A stretch of DNA of 64,000 bases from Ampullaceana balthica (taxonomy: Eukaryota; Mollusca; Gastropoda; Lymnaeidae), in assembly GCA_944989445.1 (NCBI GenBank), contig CALYLW010000183.1, positions 1 through 64,000 of the forward strand, written 5' to 3'. Shown here in pieces: positions 10,042 to 21,130 of this stretch. The notes beneath the pieces were generated by a model. It saw only the letters and a list, made by a program, of their open reading frames with translations, was not told where the DNA came from and ran no database searches. The position numbers and the translations under genes were made by a program. Position 1 is the stretch's first letter; each line of letters starts with the position of its first letter.

Positions 10042-13034
10042 TCTCTATATATATAAGACGCATTTGTTGTCTGTCCGTCGTCTGTCTGTTCCCTTATAAC
10101 TCAAGATCCAGACAACCAAATAACGTGAAATTTGGTACACGTACACAAAATTATACCGGAAAGGTTATTAAACAGGTTTCGTTCCATATATATAAGATAC
10201 TGGGGGCTGGGGGCCCAAAATGTAGTTTTTCCCTATATGAGCTATATAAAATAAAAATTATTGAAAATTAAGACGTAAAATATTAAACATTTTGGTGTCG
10301 AGATTAACAAGATGGCGTTTATTGCCATAAAATAATGTGATGTGACGTCATAGTTTGAGTTCATATTAATTTGTAAATAGGAAACAAAGTGAAAAGAGCA
10401 GTTATTATTTTAATTTATATTTTTAATTGTTAATATACCGCTGTGGGTGTGCGTTTAAGTATTTGTGTGCACATGTGTGAATCAGTGAGTGTGTGTGTTT
10501 TTTGTTGTGAACTAAATGTTATGAAATGGTTTATTTTTATGTCTGTTAATGTTGCGCCTCTAACAAGATTACGTATATATTTTTATAAAATTTGTTTGCA
10601 AATTACATATTTTTTTACTTTACACTGTTTCTTTTTTGTATATTCTATATGTATTTTATCCAGTCGTCCGATCAAGCTTTTTCCTTTTATCGGCGAGGGT
10701 AGGAGTCAATAATATCGTCCATCCCTGGGTGGCATAAACACTGTAGCTAAGCAACTGTGTTTATACTTTTTGCATAACTTAAACGAAACCAGCAGGGCAC
10801 ATTTTAAGCTCAAACATTGCGTTTCGAAATGTTTCTTTAAAACAAATAAACCCCATACAACAGAAAAATGAATTATATAAATTATCACTTACTGGGGGCG
10901 GGGCCAAAATGTATTTTTTTTCCGTATATTTAAAACTGACTCAAAACTAATTCTCCAACCTCCCGTGAGGGTAGAAGCATGAAACTTTTGGGAACTTGCC
11001 AAATACACTATTATGACGATAATTGGTGAAAAATAATGTAAACATTTCCACTCATGGGTGGCCGGGTGCCCCAAAACCGGTTTTTCCTTATATGGGCTAT
11101 ATAAAACTGAATCAACACCAATTCCTCATATTCCCGAGTAGGTAGAAGCATGAAAATTTGGAAAGTCGTTGAGTACCCTCCCGCAATGGTAACAGTCGAA
11201 AAAAGTATAAAGTTATCACTAACTGGGTAGGGGGGTGGGCGGGGGCCCAAACGTAGTTTTTTCTTAAATGAGCTATATAAATCAGGCTCATCATTAAATC
11301 TCCTATTTCCTGTGTAGGTAGAAGCATGAAACTTTGTGAAGTTGTTATATACCCTCCCAAAATGGTAACTGGCGAAACATTAATAAAAATTATCACTCAC
11401 TGGGTGGTCAGAGGCCTGAATGTAGTTTTTTTTCATATATCAAACTGACTCATCAATAATTCTCCAAATTACCATGTAAGTAGAAGAATGAAACTTTTGG
11501 AAGATTTTGAGTACCCTCGCGCGTTGGTAACATGCGAAAAAAATATATAAAATTATTACTCACTAGGGGGCCTTGGGCCAAAATGTAGGTATTTTCCTAA
11601 TATGAGCTATATAAAACAGACTAATCATTAAATATCCAACTTCCCGTGTAAATAGGAGCATGAAACTTTGGGAAGTTGTTGAGTACTCTCCCGCAATGAT
11701 AACATACGGAAAAAAAATATATAAAATCCAGGCAGATCAGGTCCACCACAGAGTTCCCAGAGCAGCTGAAACAGCTGAGCATAGAAACTCCAAGCATGTG
11801 CTGTTCCAGTGGTAAAGTCAAACTGCCCCCAATTCTAAAGCCACCAGAACCATTGTGCATTCTGTTGAATGGTGAAACTGCACAATCAAAGAACTTTGTG
11901 AAACTTATTAGACTATTCAATAATATGTTTGCCGTGACTTCCTTCAAGTCTAATGTTGTCGTGAATAACGGGTGGACACCAACATTCAAGGTCCAAGGCC
12001 AAGTGTACCACCATGCTGGACCTCTTCATCCAGTCAATGCTGTAGACAGCAAATATCTCCAGATTTACTTCTTGGGAGAAGATGAGCAAGTGCAAAGACG
12101 ACTGGATTTGCTTGACAGTCCTGTTGACAGAAACATTGTCCTCAAACTGCAAAGAATGCTGCATCAGCATAACAGCTATGTGAGGTCATTTAAAATGGCT
12201 GCTGAGATTATGGATAACACTCAAGTGGACTACAAAATCAAAATTTCCGGCAAAGCACCATTAAAGGAACACAAAGGCAGATTCAATGCACCATCTGTTA
12301 GTGAAGTGGCATCATGATTGCTGGAGAGCTAGGTGATCGTAGAGACATTGTGCTGCATTCAAGAAGTTGCTCACAAATGCCACTTCAAAGGATTCAAGAC
12401 ACTCACAGGTCATATGATCCACTTCAGTATCCTCTGCTATTTGTTAGAGGAGAAGATGGCTATGATTTGAACATAAAAGATGTAAACAAGGCCACAAGCA
12501 ATGACTACTATGCATATCGCATGATGCAAAGAGTCAACGAATTTAATACACTCCTCAGATGCCCGCGCCTTTTTCCAGCAATACATAGTGGATATGTATG
12601 CTAAGGTTGAGAATGAGAGATTGCGTTTCATCAGACTCAACCAAACAAAACTTAGAGCTGAGGACTATGGTGTACTATTAGAGGCAGTAAGGAATGACAA
12701 CAATGTGACTTCTGAAAATCTTGGCAAATTAGTGGTGCTGCCTTCATCCTTCAGTGGAGGGCCCCGTTACATGCATGAATATGCACAGGATGGAATGACC
12801 TATGTACGTCATAGAAACACAAGCATCAAGTAGATTTGCAATTATGTTACCAAGGGAAGTGATGCAGCCATGTTTACTGTTGCAAATGAAATGCCGAACA
12901 GGCTTGATGGGTTACCATTTAATTATCAACAGGACGATACATTAGTAGCAGTGAGGAGTGTGGCGCCGCTTAACTTTTCATCCATCAAAGGTATCAACAG
13001 TTGTCACTTGGCAGTACATCTTGAGGAGGCCAAG
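10042..13034 (+). mobile_element. 5' half of an autonomous-type Helitron, cut by the palindrome centre
   Basis: TCTCTATATATATAAGACG at 10,042 abuts the preceding CTAG. The 5' block (to ~10,260) is followed by ~600 bp of non-repeated sequence, about five ~170-bp subrepeats (10,870-11,715) and then the Rep/helicase coding region from ~11,728. The element has no 3' end in this arm: at 13,035 the sequence turns back on itself. The helicase tail and 3' end of the same family survive separately at 8,667-8,908. Confidence 0.8.
11728..13034 (+). pseudogene. Helitron Rep/helicase N-terminal region, internally deleted and frameshifted
   Basis: Successive frames match the Helitron N-terminal region that precedes the HUH Rep endonuclease: FVKLIRLFNNMFAVTSF, VQGQVYHHAGPL, RFNAPSVSEVAS, DIVLHSRS, YDPLQYPLLFVRGEDGY, QYIVDMYAKVENERLRFIR-type and LVVLPSSFSGGPRYMHEY. 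From YVRHRNTSIK the sequence jumps to ICNYVTKGSDAAMF, a motif that normally lies well C-terminal of the HUH segment. About 200 residues including the Rep catalytic site therefore appear deleted. A frameshift at VAS/MIAGE (~12,315) is shared by both arms. An extra base at about 12,570 (CGCCTTTTTCC, against CGCCTTATCC in the mirror) is private to this arm. It is not functional as written. Confidence 0.88.
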
Positions 13035-13048
13035 GAGAATACTATACT
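13035..13048. other. Palindrome spacer and centre
   Basis: GGAGGCCAAG (ends 13,034) is answered by CTTGGCCTCC (starts 13,049). The ~14 bases between, GAGAATACTATACT, do not pair fully. This is the turning point of the whole 26-kb inverted repeat. It lies inside the Helitron coding region, at the codons after HLAVHLEEAK. Confidence 0.9.
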
Positions 13049-14370
13049 CTTGGCCTCCCATCAAGATGTACTGCAATTAAGTGAACAACTGTTGGATACC
13101 TTTGATGGATGGGAAAGTTAAGCAGGCGCCACACTGCCTCACTGCTACTAATGTATCGTCCTTGTTGATAATTAATTGGTAACCCCATCAAGCCTGTTCG
13201 GCATTTCATTTGCAACAGTAAATCATGGCTGCATCACTTCCCTTGGTAACATAATTGCAAATCTACTTGATGCTTGTGTTTCTATGACGTACATAGGTCA
13301 TTCCATCCTGTGCATATTCATGCATGTAACGGGGCCCTCCACTGAAGGATGAAGGCAGCACCACTAATTTGCCAAGATTTTCAGAAGTCACATTGTTGTC
13401 ATTCCTTACTGCCTCTAATAGTACACCATAGTCCTCAGCTCTAAGTTTTGTTTGGTTGAGTCTGATGAAACGCAATCTCTCATTCTCAACCTTAGCATAC
13501 ATATCCACTATGTATTGCTGGATAAGGCGCGGGCATCTGAGGAGTGTATTAAATTCGTTGACTCTTTGCATCATGCGATATGCATAGTAGTCATTGCTTG
13601 TGGCCTTGTTTACATCTTTTATGTTCAAATCATAGCCATCTTCTCCTCTAACAAATAGCAGAGGATACTGAAGTGGATCATATGACCTGTGAGTGTCTTG
13701 AATCCTTTGAAGTGGCATTTGTGAGCAACTTCTTGAATGCAGCACAATGTCTCTCTACGATCACCTAGCTCTCCAGCAATCATGATGCCACTTCACTAAC
13801 AGATGGTGCATTGAATCTGCCTTTGTGTTCCTTTAATGGTGCTTTGCCGGAAATTTTGATTTTGTAGTCCACTTGAGTGTTATCCATAATCTCAGCAGCC
13901 ATTTTAAATGACCTCACATAGCTGTTATGCTGATGCAGCATTCTTTGCAGTTTGAGGACAATGTTTTCTGTCAACAGGACTGTCAAGCAAATCCAGTCGT
14001 CTTTGCACTTGCTCATCTTCTCCCAAGAAGTAAATCTGGAGATATTTGCTGTCTACAGCATTGACTGGATGAAGAGGTCCAGCATGGTGGTACACTTGGC
14101 CTTGGACCTTGAATGTTGGTGTCCACCCGTTATTCACGACAACATTAGACTTGAAGGAAGTCACGGCAAACATATTATTGAATAGTCTAATAAGTTTCAC
14201 AAAGTCCTTTGATTGTGCAGTTTCACCATTCAACAGAATGCACAATGGTTCTGGTGGCTTTAGAATTGGGGGCAGTTTGACTTTACCACTGGAACAGCAC
14301 ATGCCTGGAGTTTCTTTGCTCAGCTGTTTCAGCTGCTCTGGGAACTCTGTGGCGGACCTGATCTGCCTGG
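13049..14370 (-). pseudogene. Mirror copy of the Helitron Rep/helicase N-terminal region
   Basis: The motifs are the same as at 11,728-13,034, with the same internal deletion and the same shared frameshift before MIAGE. Here CPRLIQQYIVDMYAKVENER reads through in one frame, where the left arm has an inserted base. Conversely this arm carries its own frameshifts near 13,755 and 13,968, where the left arm is in frame. Each arm therefore repairs the other's small indels. Confidence 0.88.
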
Positions 14371-16056
14371 ATTTTATATATTTTTTTTTCGTATGTTATC
14401 ATTGCGGGAGAGTACTCAACAACTTCCCAAAGTTTCATGCTCCTATTTACACGGGAAGTTGGATATTTAATGATTAGTCTGTTTTATATAGCTCATATTA
14501 GGAAAATACCTACATTTTGGCCCAAGGCCCCCTAGTGAGTAATAATTTTATATATTTTTTTCGCATGTTACCATCGCGCGAGGGTACTCAAAATCTTCCA
14601 AAAGTTTCATTCTTCTACTTACATGGTAATTTGGAGAATTATTGATGAGTCAGTTTGATATATGAAAAAAAACTACATTCAGGCCTCTGACCACCCAGTG
14701 AGTGATAATTTTTATTAATGTTTCGCCAGTTACCATTTTGGGAGGGTATATAACAACTTCACAAAGTTTCATGCTTCTACCTACACAGGAAATAGGAGAT
14801 TTAATGATGAGCCTGATTTATATAGCTCATTTAAGAAAAAAACTACGTTTGGGCCCCCGCCCACCCCCCTACCCAGTTAGTGATAACTTTATACTTTTTT
14901 CGACTGTTACCATTGCGGGAGGGTACTCAACGACTTTCCAAATTTTCATGCTTCTACCTACTCGGGAATATGAGGAATTGGTGTTGATTCAGTTTTATAT
15001 AGCCCATATAAGGAAAAACCGGTTTTGGGGCACCCGGCCACCCATGAGTGGAAATGTTTACATTATTTTTCACCAATTATCGTCATAATAGTGTATTTGG
15101 CAAGTTCCCAAAAGTTTCATGCTTCTACCCTCACGGGAGGTTGGAGAATTAGTTTTGAGTCAGTTTTAAATATACGGAAAAAAAATACATTTTGGCCCCG
15201 CCCCCAGTAAGTGATAATTTATATAATTCATTTTTCTGTTGTATGGGGTTTATTTGTTTTAAAGAAACATTTCGAAACGCAATGTTTGAGCTTAAAATGT
15301 GCCCTGCTGGTTTCGTTTAAGTTATGCAAAAAGTATAAACACAGTTGCTTAGCTACAGTGTTTATGCCACCCAGGGATGGACGATATTATTGACTCCTAC
15401 CCTCGCCGATAAAAGGAAAAAGCTTGATCGGACGACTGGATAAAATACATATAGAATATACAAAAAAGAAACAGTGTAAAGTAAAAAAATATGTAATTTG
15501 CAAACAAATTTTATAAAAATATATACGTAATCTTGTTAGAGGCGCAACATTAACAGACATAAAAATAAACCATTTCATAACATTTAGTTCACAACAAAAA
15601 ACACACACACACTCACTGATTCACACATGTGCACACAAATACTTAAACGCACACCCACAGCGGTATATTAACAATTAAAAATATAAATTAAAATAATACT
15701 GCTCTTTTCACTTTGTTTCCTATTTACAAATTAATATGAACTCAAACTATGACGTCACATCACATTATTTTATGGCAATAAACGCCATCTTGTTAATCTC
15801 GACACCAAAATGTTTAATATTTTACGTCTTAATTTTCAATAATTTTTATTTTATATAGCTCATATAGGGAAAAACTACATTTTGGGCCCCCAGCCCCCAG
15901 TATCTTATATATATGGAACGAAACCTGTTTAATAACCTTTCCGGTATAATTTTGTGTACGTGTACCAAATTTCACGTTATTTGGTTGTCTGGATCTTGAG
16001 TTATTAGGGAACAGACAGACACGACAGACAACAAATGCGTCTTATATATATAGAGA
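13049..16056 (-). mobile_element. Mirror of the 5' half Helitron
   Basis: The 5' TC lies at 16,056-16,055 (minus strand TCTCTATATATATAAGACG), next to the CTAG at 16,059-16,062 of the preceding copy. Subrepeats occupy about 14,385-15,215 and coding starts near 14,370. The junction reads CTAGTATCTC here but CTAGTCTC in the left arm. Confidence 0.8.
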
Positions 16057-16058
16057 TA

Positions 16059-16535
16059 CTAGGGGCAAGTACCCGGCTTCGCCCGGGTTTAACAACAACA
16101 GCAACAACAACAAAAACAACAACAGCAACAAAACAACAAAAACAACAACAAAAACAAAACAACAACAAACAACAACAACAAAACAACAACAAACAACAAC
16201 AACAACAACAACACAACAACAAACACAACAACAACAACAACAACAACAAACAACAACAAAAACAACAAAACAACAACTAACAACAACAAACAACAACAAC
16301 AACAACAACAACAGCAACAACAACAAAACAACAACTACAACAGCAACAACAACAAAGCAACAACAACATGAAGGACATTGTCGTCGCAGGGCAAGGGATG
16401 TGGACAACAACAACAACAGCAAAAACAACACAAAAGCAACAACAGCAACAACAACAACAACAGCAACAACAACAGCAACAACAACAGCAACAACAACAAA
16501 ACAACAACAAAACAACACAACAACAACAAACAACA

Positions 16536-16576
<41 letters not shown>

Positions 16577-17014
16577 CAACAACAACAAAACAACACAACA
16601 ATCAACAACAACAACAACAACACAACAACAACAACACAACAACAACTACAACAACAACAACAACAACAACAAAAGCAACAACAACAAAGCAACAACAACA
16701 AAAAAAATTATTTTATGGCGATAATCGCCTTCTTGTTAATCTCGACACCAAAATGTTTATTAATTTGCGTCATTATTTTACGTCTTAATTTTCAATAATT
16801 TTTATTTTATATAGCTCATATAGGGAAAAACTACATTTTGGGCCCCCGGGCCCCAGTATCTTATATATATGGAACGAAACCTGTTTAATAACCTTTCCGG
16901 TATAATTTTGTGTACGTGTACCAAATTTCACGTTATTTGGTTGTCTGGATCTTGAGTTATTAGGGAACAGACAGACACAGACAGACAACAAATGCGTCTT
17001 ATATATATAGAGAT
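16059..17014 (-). mobile_element. Mirror of the (TTG)n-filled Helitron
   Basis: The minus-strand 5' TC is at 17,014-17,013. The 3' hairpin CCCGGGCGAAGCCGGG, TACTTGCCC and CTAG lie at 16,059-16,062. The hairpin is a perfect CCCGGGC version here, where the left arm has CCTGGGC. Confidence 0.78.
16090..16710. repeat. (CAA)n/(TTG)n microsatellite, right arm
   Basis: About 620 bp of CAA repeats with the same unique patch (GGACATTGTC.. GGGATGTGG) as the left arm but a different pattern of interruptions and fewer repeats. Poly-Q/N/T frames here are shadows. Confidence 0.92.
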
Positions 17015-17018
17015 ATAC

Positions 17019-17577
17019 TAGGGGCAAGGACCCGGCCTCCCCGGGTTTAAATAAGGTTTTCTATAGAAGCGTACAGTACTGTTTATTTGCATGCAATAAA
17101 GGGTACATTTAACTTACAGCAAAGTGATAGACAACTTTTATGGCTAGTTCCATTTGGAGTGTGTACAAAAAGATTTTCTTCTTTGCCAACTCTGGAGCAG
17201 GCCACATACAACTGTCCAGGAGAAAAGCATGGTGTCTGCAAGTCTATACCAGCAATCCCAAGAGACTGAGTGATAATTTATATACTTTTTTTTACCTGTT
17301 ACCATCGCCAAATGATACTTAACAACCACCGAAAGTTTTATGCTTCTACCTACACGGGAAGTAGGATAATTTTTATATTTTTATTTTTTTATAGAGCTCA
17401 TATAAGGATAAAAGTACATATTGGCCCCCAGCTATCTTATATATATGGAACGAAACCTGTTTAACAACCTTTCTCGTGTCATTGTGTGTATGTGTACCAA
17501 ATTTCACGAGTTATTTGGTTGTCTGGATCTTGAGTTATTAGAGAACAGACTAAACACAACAAATGCGTCTTAATATG
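17019..17577 (-). mobile_element. Mirror of the short Helitron with helicase tail
   Basis: CTAG is at 17,019-17,022, the hairpin CCCGGGGAGGCCGGG lies beside it, and a decayed 5' end sits near 17,570 (ATACATATTAAGACGC on the minus strand). Confidence 0.72.
17109..17259 (-). pseudogene. Mirror of the Helitron helicase C-terminus
   Basis: The same GQLYVACSRV motif and TAA stop as at 8,667-8,816. Near 17,138-17,146 the sequence differs (GGAACTAGCCATAAAAG against GGAACTGCCAAAAATG), giving an in-frame stop here. Confidence 0.8.
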
Positions 17578-18295
17578 TATAACATTTGGGCCCCGGCCCC
17601 CACAGTTAGTGATAATTTTTTTTCGACTGCTACCATCGAGGGTACTCAACAACTTTCCAAATTTCATGTTTCTACCTACAAAGAAAGATGAGGAATTAGT
17701 GTTGATTCAGTTTTATATAGCACATATAAGAAAAAAAAACGGTTTTGGGCCCCGGCCACCCATGAGTGAACATTTTTAAATTATTTTTCGACAATTATCG
17801 TCATAAGAGTGTATTCAGCAAGTTCCCATAGTTTCATGCTTCTACCTTCACGGGAAATTGAAGAATTAGTGTTGAGTCAGTTTTAAATATAAGAAAAAAA
17901 ACTACAATAGGGCCCCTGGCCCCCAGTAAGTGATAAATTATATAATTTTTTTACCTGTTACCATCGCCAAATGATACTTAACAACTCCGAAAGTTTTATG
18001 CTTCTACCTACACGGGAAATATGATATTTTTTTATTTTTTATAGAGCTCATATTAGGAAAAACTACATTTTGGGCCCCCTGGCCCCCAGTATCTTATATA
18101 TATGGAACGAAACTGTTTTAATAACCTTTCCGGTATAATTTTGTGTACGTGTACCAAATTTCACGTTATTTGGTTGTTTGGATCTTGAGTTAATAGGGAA
18201 CATCCAGACAGACGACAGACAACAAATGCTGCTTATGTGTATGCTATATGGGCAAGTACCCGGCTTATCCGGGTTTAAAATAAGGTTTTCTGTAG

Positions 18296-18740
18296 AAGCG
18301 TACAAAACTGTTTATTTGCATTATATCGAGCTGAAAGCAAGCTGCAGGCATTTGAAAGAATGCATGAGGAAAATTCTCCAGATCTCATATTTAGAACATA
18401 AGACCATTGAATATGTCTGAGGACCGAATCAAGTCTATTGCGGGTCATCAAGAAACAATCGTAACAACAATTAAGAGACGCAAGATGGCATTGTTTGTTC
18501 ATGTACTGCGACATGATACCCTGACAAAAATTATCCTTCAAGGCACTGTAGACGGGGCCGGCGAAGAGGTCGACAACGATTAAAGCTGGCTGGACAACAT
18601 AAAGAAATTGACAGGGATGAAATTCCATGAATTATTGGCCGCCGCTCAAAAATAGGCATATGTGGAGATCTTAGTTGTTGTGTCCATCCGATCCCCAACG
18701 ACGCACGGTCACGGGACTGATGATGATGATGATGATCGAG
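18296..18740 (+). pseudogene. Mirror of the LINE reverse-transcriptase C-terminus
   Basis: CMRKILQISYLEHKT, ETIVTTIKRRKM, FVHVLRHDTLTKIILQG and W.DNIKKLTGMKF are readable on the plus strand, then a (GAT)n tail near 18,720-18,735. The degenerate Helitron 3' hairpin lies just left at about 18,250-18,280. Confidence 0.73.
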
Positions 18741-20345
18741 TGGATATTTAATTTTTTTTCGTTGTTATCATTGCGGGAGAGTACTCAACAACTTCCCAAA
18801 GTTTCATGCTCCTATTTACACGGGAAATTGGATATTTAATGATGAGTCTGTTTTATATAGCTCATATTAGGAAAATACCTACATTTTGGCAAGGCCCCCT
18901 AGTGAGTGATAATTTATATTTTTTTTCGCTTGTTACCATCGCGCGAGGGTTCTCAAAATCTTCCAAAAGTTTCATTCTTCTACTTACACGGTAATTGGAG
19001 AATTATTGATGAGTCAGTTTGATATATGAAAAAATACATTCAGGCCTCTGACCACCCAGTGAGTGATAATTTTTATTAATGTTTCGCAGTTACCATTTTG
19101 GGAGGGGTATATAACAACTTCACAAAGTTCATGCTTCTACCTACACAGGAAATAGGAGATTTAATGATGAGCATGATTTATATAGCTCATTTAAGAAAAA
19201 CAAAACTACGTTTGGGCCCCCGCCCACACCCCCCTACCCAGTTAGTGATAATTTTATACTTTTTTGACTGTTACTATTGCGGGAGGGTACTCAACGACTT
19301 TCCAAATTTTCATGCTTCTACCTACTCGGGAATATGAGAATTGGTGTTGATTCAGTTTTATTTAGCCCATAAAGGAAAAACCGGTTTTGGGGCTCCCGGC
19401 CACCCATGAGTGGAAATGTTTACATTCTTTTTCACCAATTATCGTCATAATATTGTATTTGGCAAGTTCCCAAAAGTTTCATGCTTCTACCTTCACGGAA
19501 ATTTGGAGAATTAGTTTTGAGTATGTTTTAAATATACGGGAAAAAAATACATTTGGGCCCCCGCCCCCAGCATGTGATAATTTATATAATTCATTTTTCT
19601 GTTGTATGGGGTTTATTTGTTTTAAAGAAACATTTCGAAACGCAAGGTTCGAGCTTAAATTGTGCCCTGCTGGTTTAGTTTAAGTTATGCAAAAAGTATA
19701 AACACAGTTGCTTAGCTACAGTGTTTATGCCACCCAGGGATGGACGATATTATTGACTCCTACCCTCACCAATAAAAGGAAAAAGCTTGATCGGACGACT
19801 GGATAAAATACATATAGAATAGACATAAAAGAAACAGTGTAAAGTAAAAAAGATGTAATTTGCAAACACATTTTATAAAAATATATACGTAATCATGTTA
19901 GAGAGCGCAACATTAAAAGACATAAAAATAAACCATTTCATAACATTTAGTTCACAAAAACACAAACACTCACTGATTCACACATGTACACACAAATACT
20001 TAAACGCACACCACAGCGGTATATTAACAATTAAAAAAATAAATTAAAATAATCACTGCTCTTTTCACTTTGTTTCCTATTTACAAATTAATATGAACTC
20101 AAACTATGACGTCACATCACATTATTTTATGGCAATAAACGCCATCTTGTTAATCTCGAAACCAAAATGTTACGTCTTAATTTCAATAATTTTTATTTTA
20201 TATAGCTCATATAGGGAAAAACTACATTTTGGGCCCCCAGCCCCCAGTATCTTATATATATGGAACGAAACCTGTTTAATAACCTTTCCGGTATAATTTT
20301 GTGTACGTGTACCAAATTTCACGTTATTTGGTTGTCTGGGCCATT
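18741..20345 (-). repeat. Mirror of the ~170-bp subrepeat array
   Basis: TTTCATGCTTCTACC-type blocks recur at ~170-bp spacing with GGCCCCC blocks and TATATAGCTCAT between them. The outer edge is the same abrupt GGTTGTCTGGGCCATTG join as in the left arm. Confidence 0.8.
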
Positions 20346-21130
20346 GTAATACCATTATAAAACACATTCTAAGCGTTTATCAAGGGAAAAGAAGAAATAC
20401 GTCTAGAACATTAGCAACGTTTTTCATAATTCTGCAAGGTGTCTTTGAAGTTTTGAAATTATTCTGCTTGCAAAAGATTTCTTTCTATATTAATCATACT
20501 TCATGTCTTCCATTGTGACATCTAAGATCATTTTATCCTCACTATTGTAAATGACAACTTTCATTTGATCACATCAAATTAACTTTATTTCAGATTAACT
20601 TTAAGAAATAAAAACTGACACCTCGTTCATGTTGTGATCTAAAAGTCTAAACTATCTCACCATGGTACCGTTCCCAATATTGCTGTTAAAAACTGTACAA
20701 AACATGAAGATCTGTTATCGAAATTTATGTGCGTTGAGTTCGTCATCCAGTAACTTTCAAGACCGTAGGAATTTGAACCATATCCTCGAATCATTTGATA
20801 ACCGATGCCTGTTACCAGATTACCGTATTAATAAGATCTAGGACTTGAAGAAAGACAAAAATTTAAAGTAATACAAATAACTTAAAACAACTGTAAAATA
20901 GGAGCATCTTATTATTAAATTATATTGTTTGCATAGTGTAATCAATTTCATAAATATCTGATATTCAATATTAAAAGATTTTTAAAAAAAAACATAATGA
21001 AATAATTAAAGCTTTCAGGGAATTTGAAAATATATGAAACAGTTATAGTAACTGTTATCTGGAGAATTCGTAAAAACCAAGGACATCATTATTCGTACAA
21101 AGACCCACTGATAGTAACAATGATAATAAA
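20346..21130. other. Mirror of the unassigned segment
   Basis: Reverse complement of 4,791-5,576; no gene or terminus recognised. Confidence 0.4.

Larger units (their letters stand above)
1..13034 (+). repeat. Left arm of a giant near-perfect palindrome
   Basis: Every stretch of this arm recurs as its reverse complement in 13,049-25,921. Matching pairs fix the symmetry: the Helitron coding block 11,728-13,034 against 13,049-14,370, the helicase tail 8,667-8,816 against 17,109-17,259, the exon-like segment 1,010-1,120 against 24,798-24,908, and base 1 against about base 25,921. The sum of paired coordinates is about 26,083-26,099 near the centre and about 25,92x at the outer end; most of that shift comes from different lengths of the (TTG)n tract. 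The arm reaches base 1, so its outer end is not seen. The differences noticed are mainly short indels in homopolymers and simple repeats plus scattered substitutions. Confidence 0.97.

Noticed and set aside
9140..10100. Long poly-Q/N/T, poly-C/V and poly-L open frames (also 16,004-16,800)
   Set aside because: They occur in all frames of a (TTG)n/(CAA)n tract that differs in length between the arms, with no start context or domain; they are microsatellite shadows.
11621..12170. Minus-strand open frames overlapping the Helitron coding block (and plus-strand frames at 13,452-14,477)
   Set aside because: They lie antisense to frames with clear Helitron motifs and have no similarity of their own.
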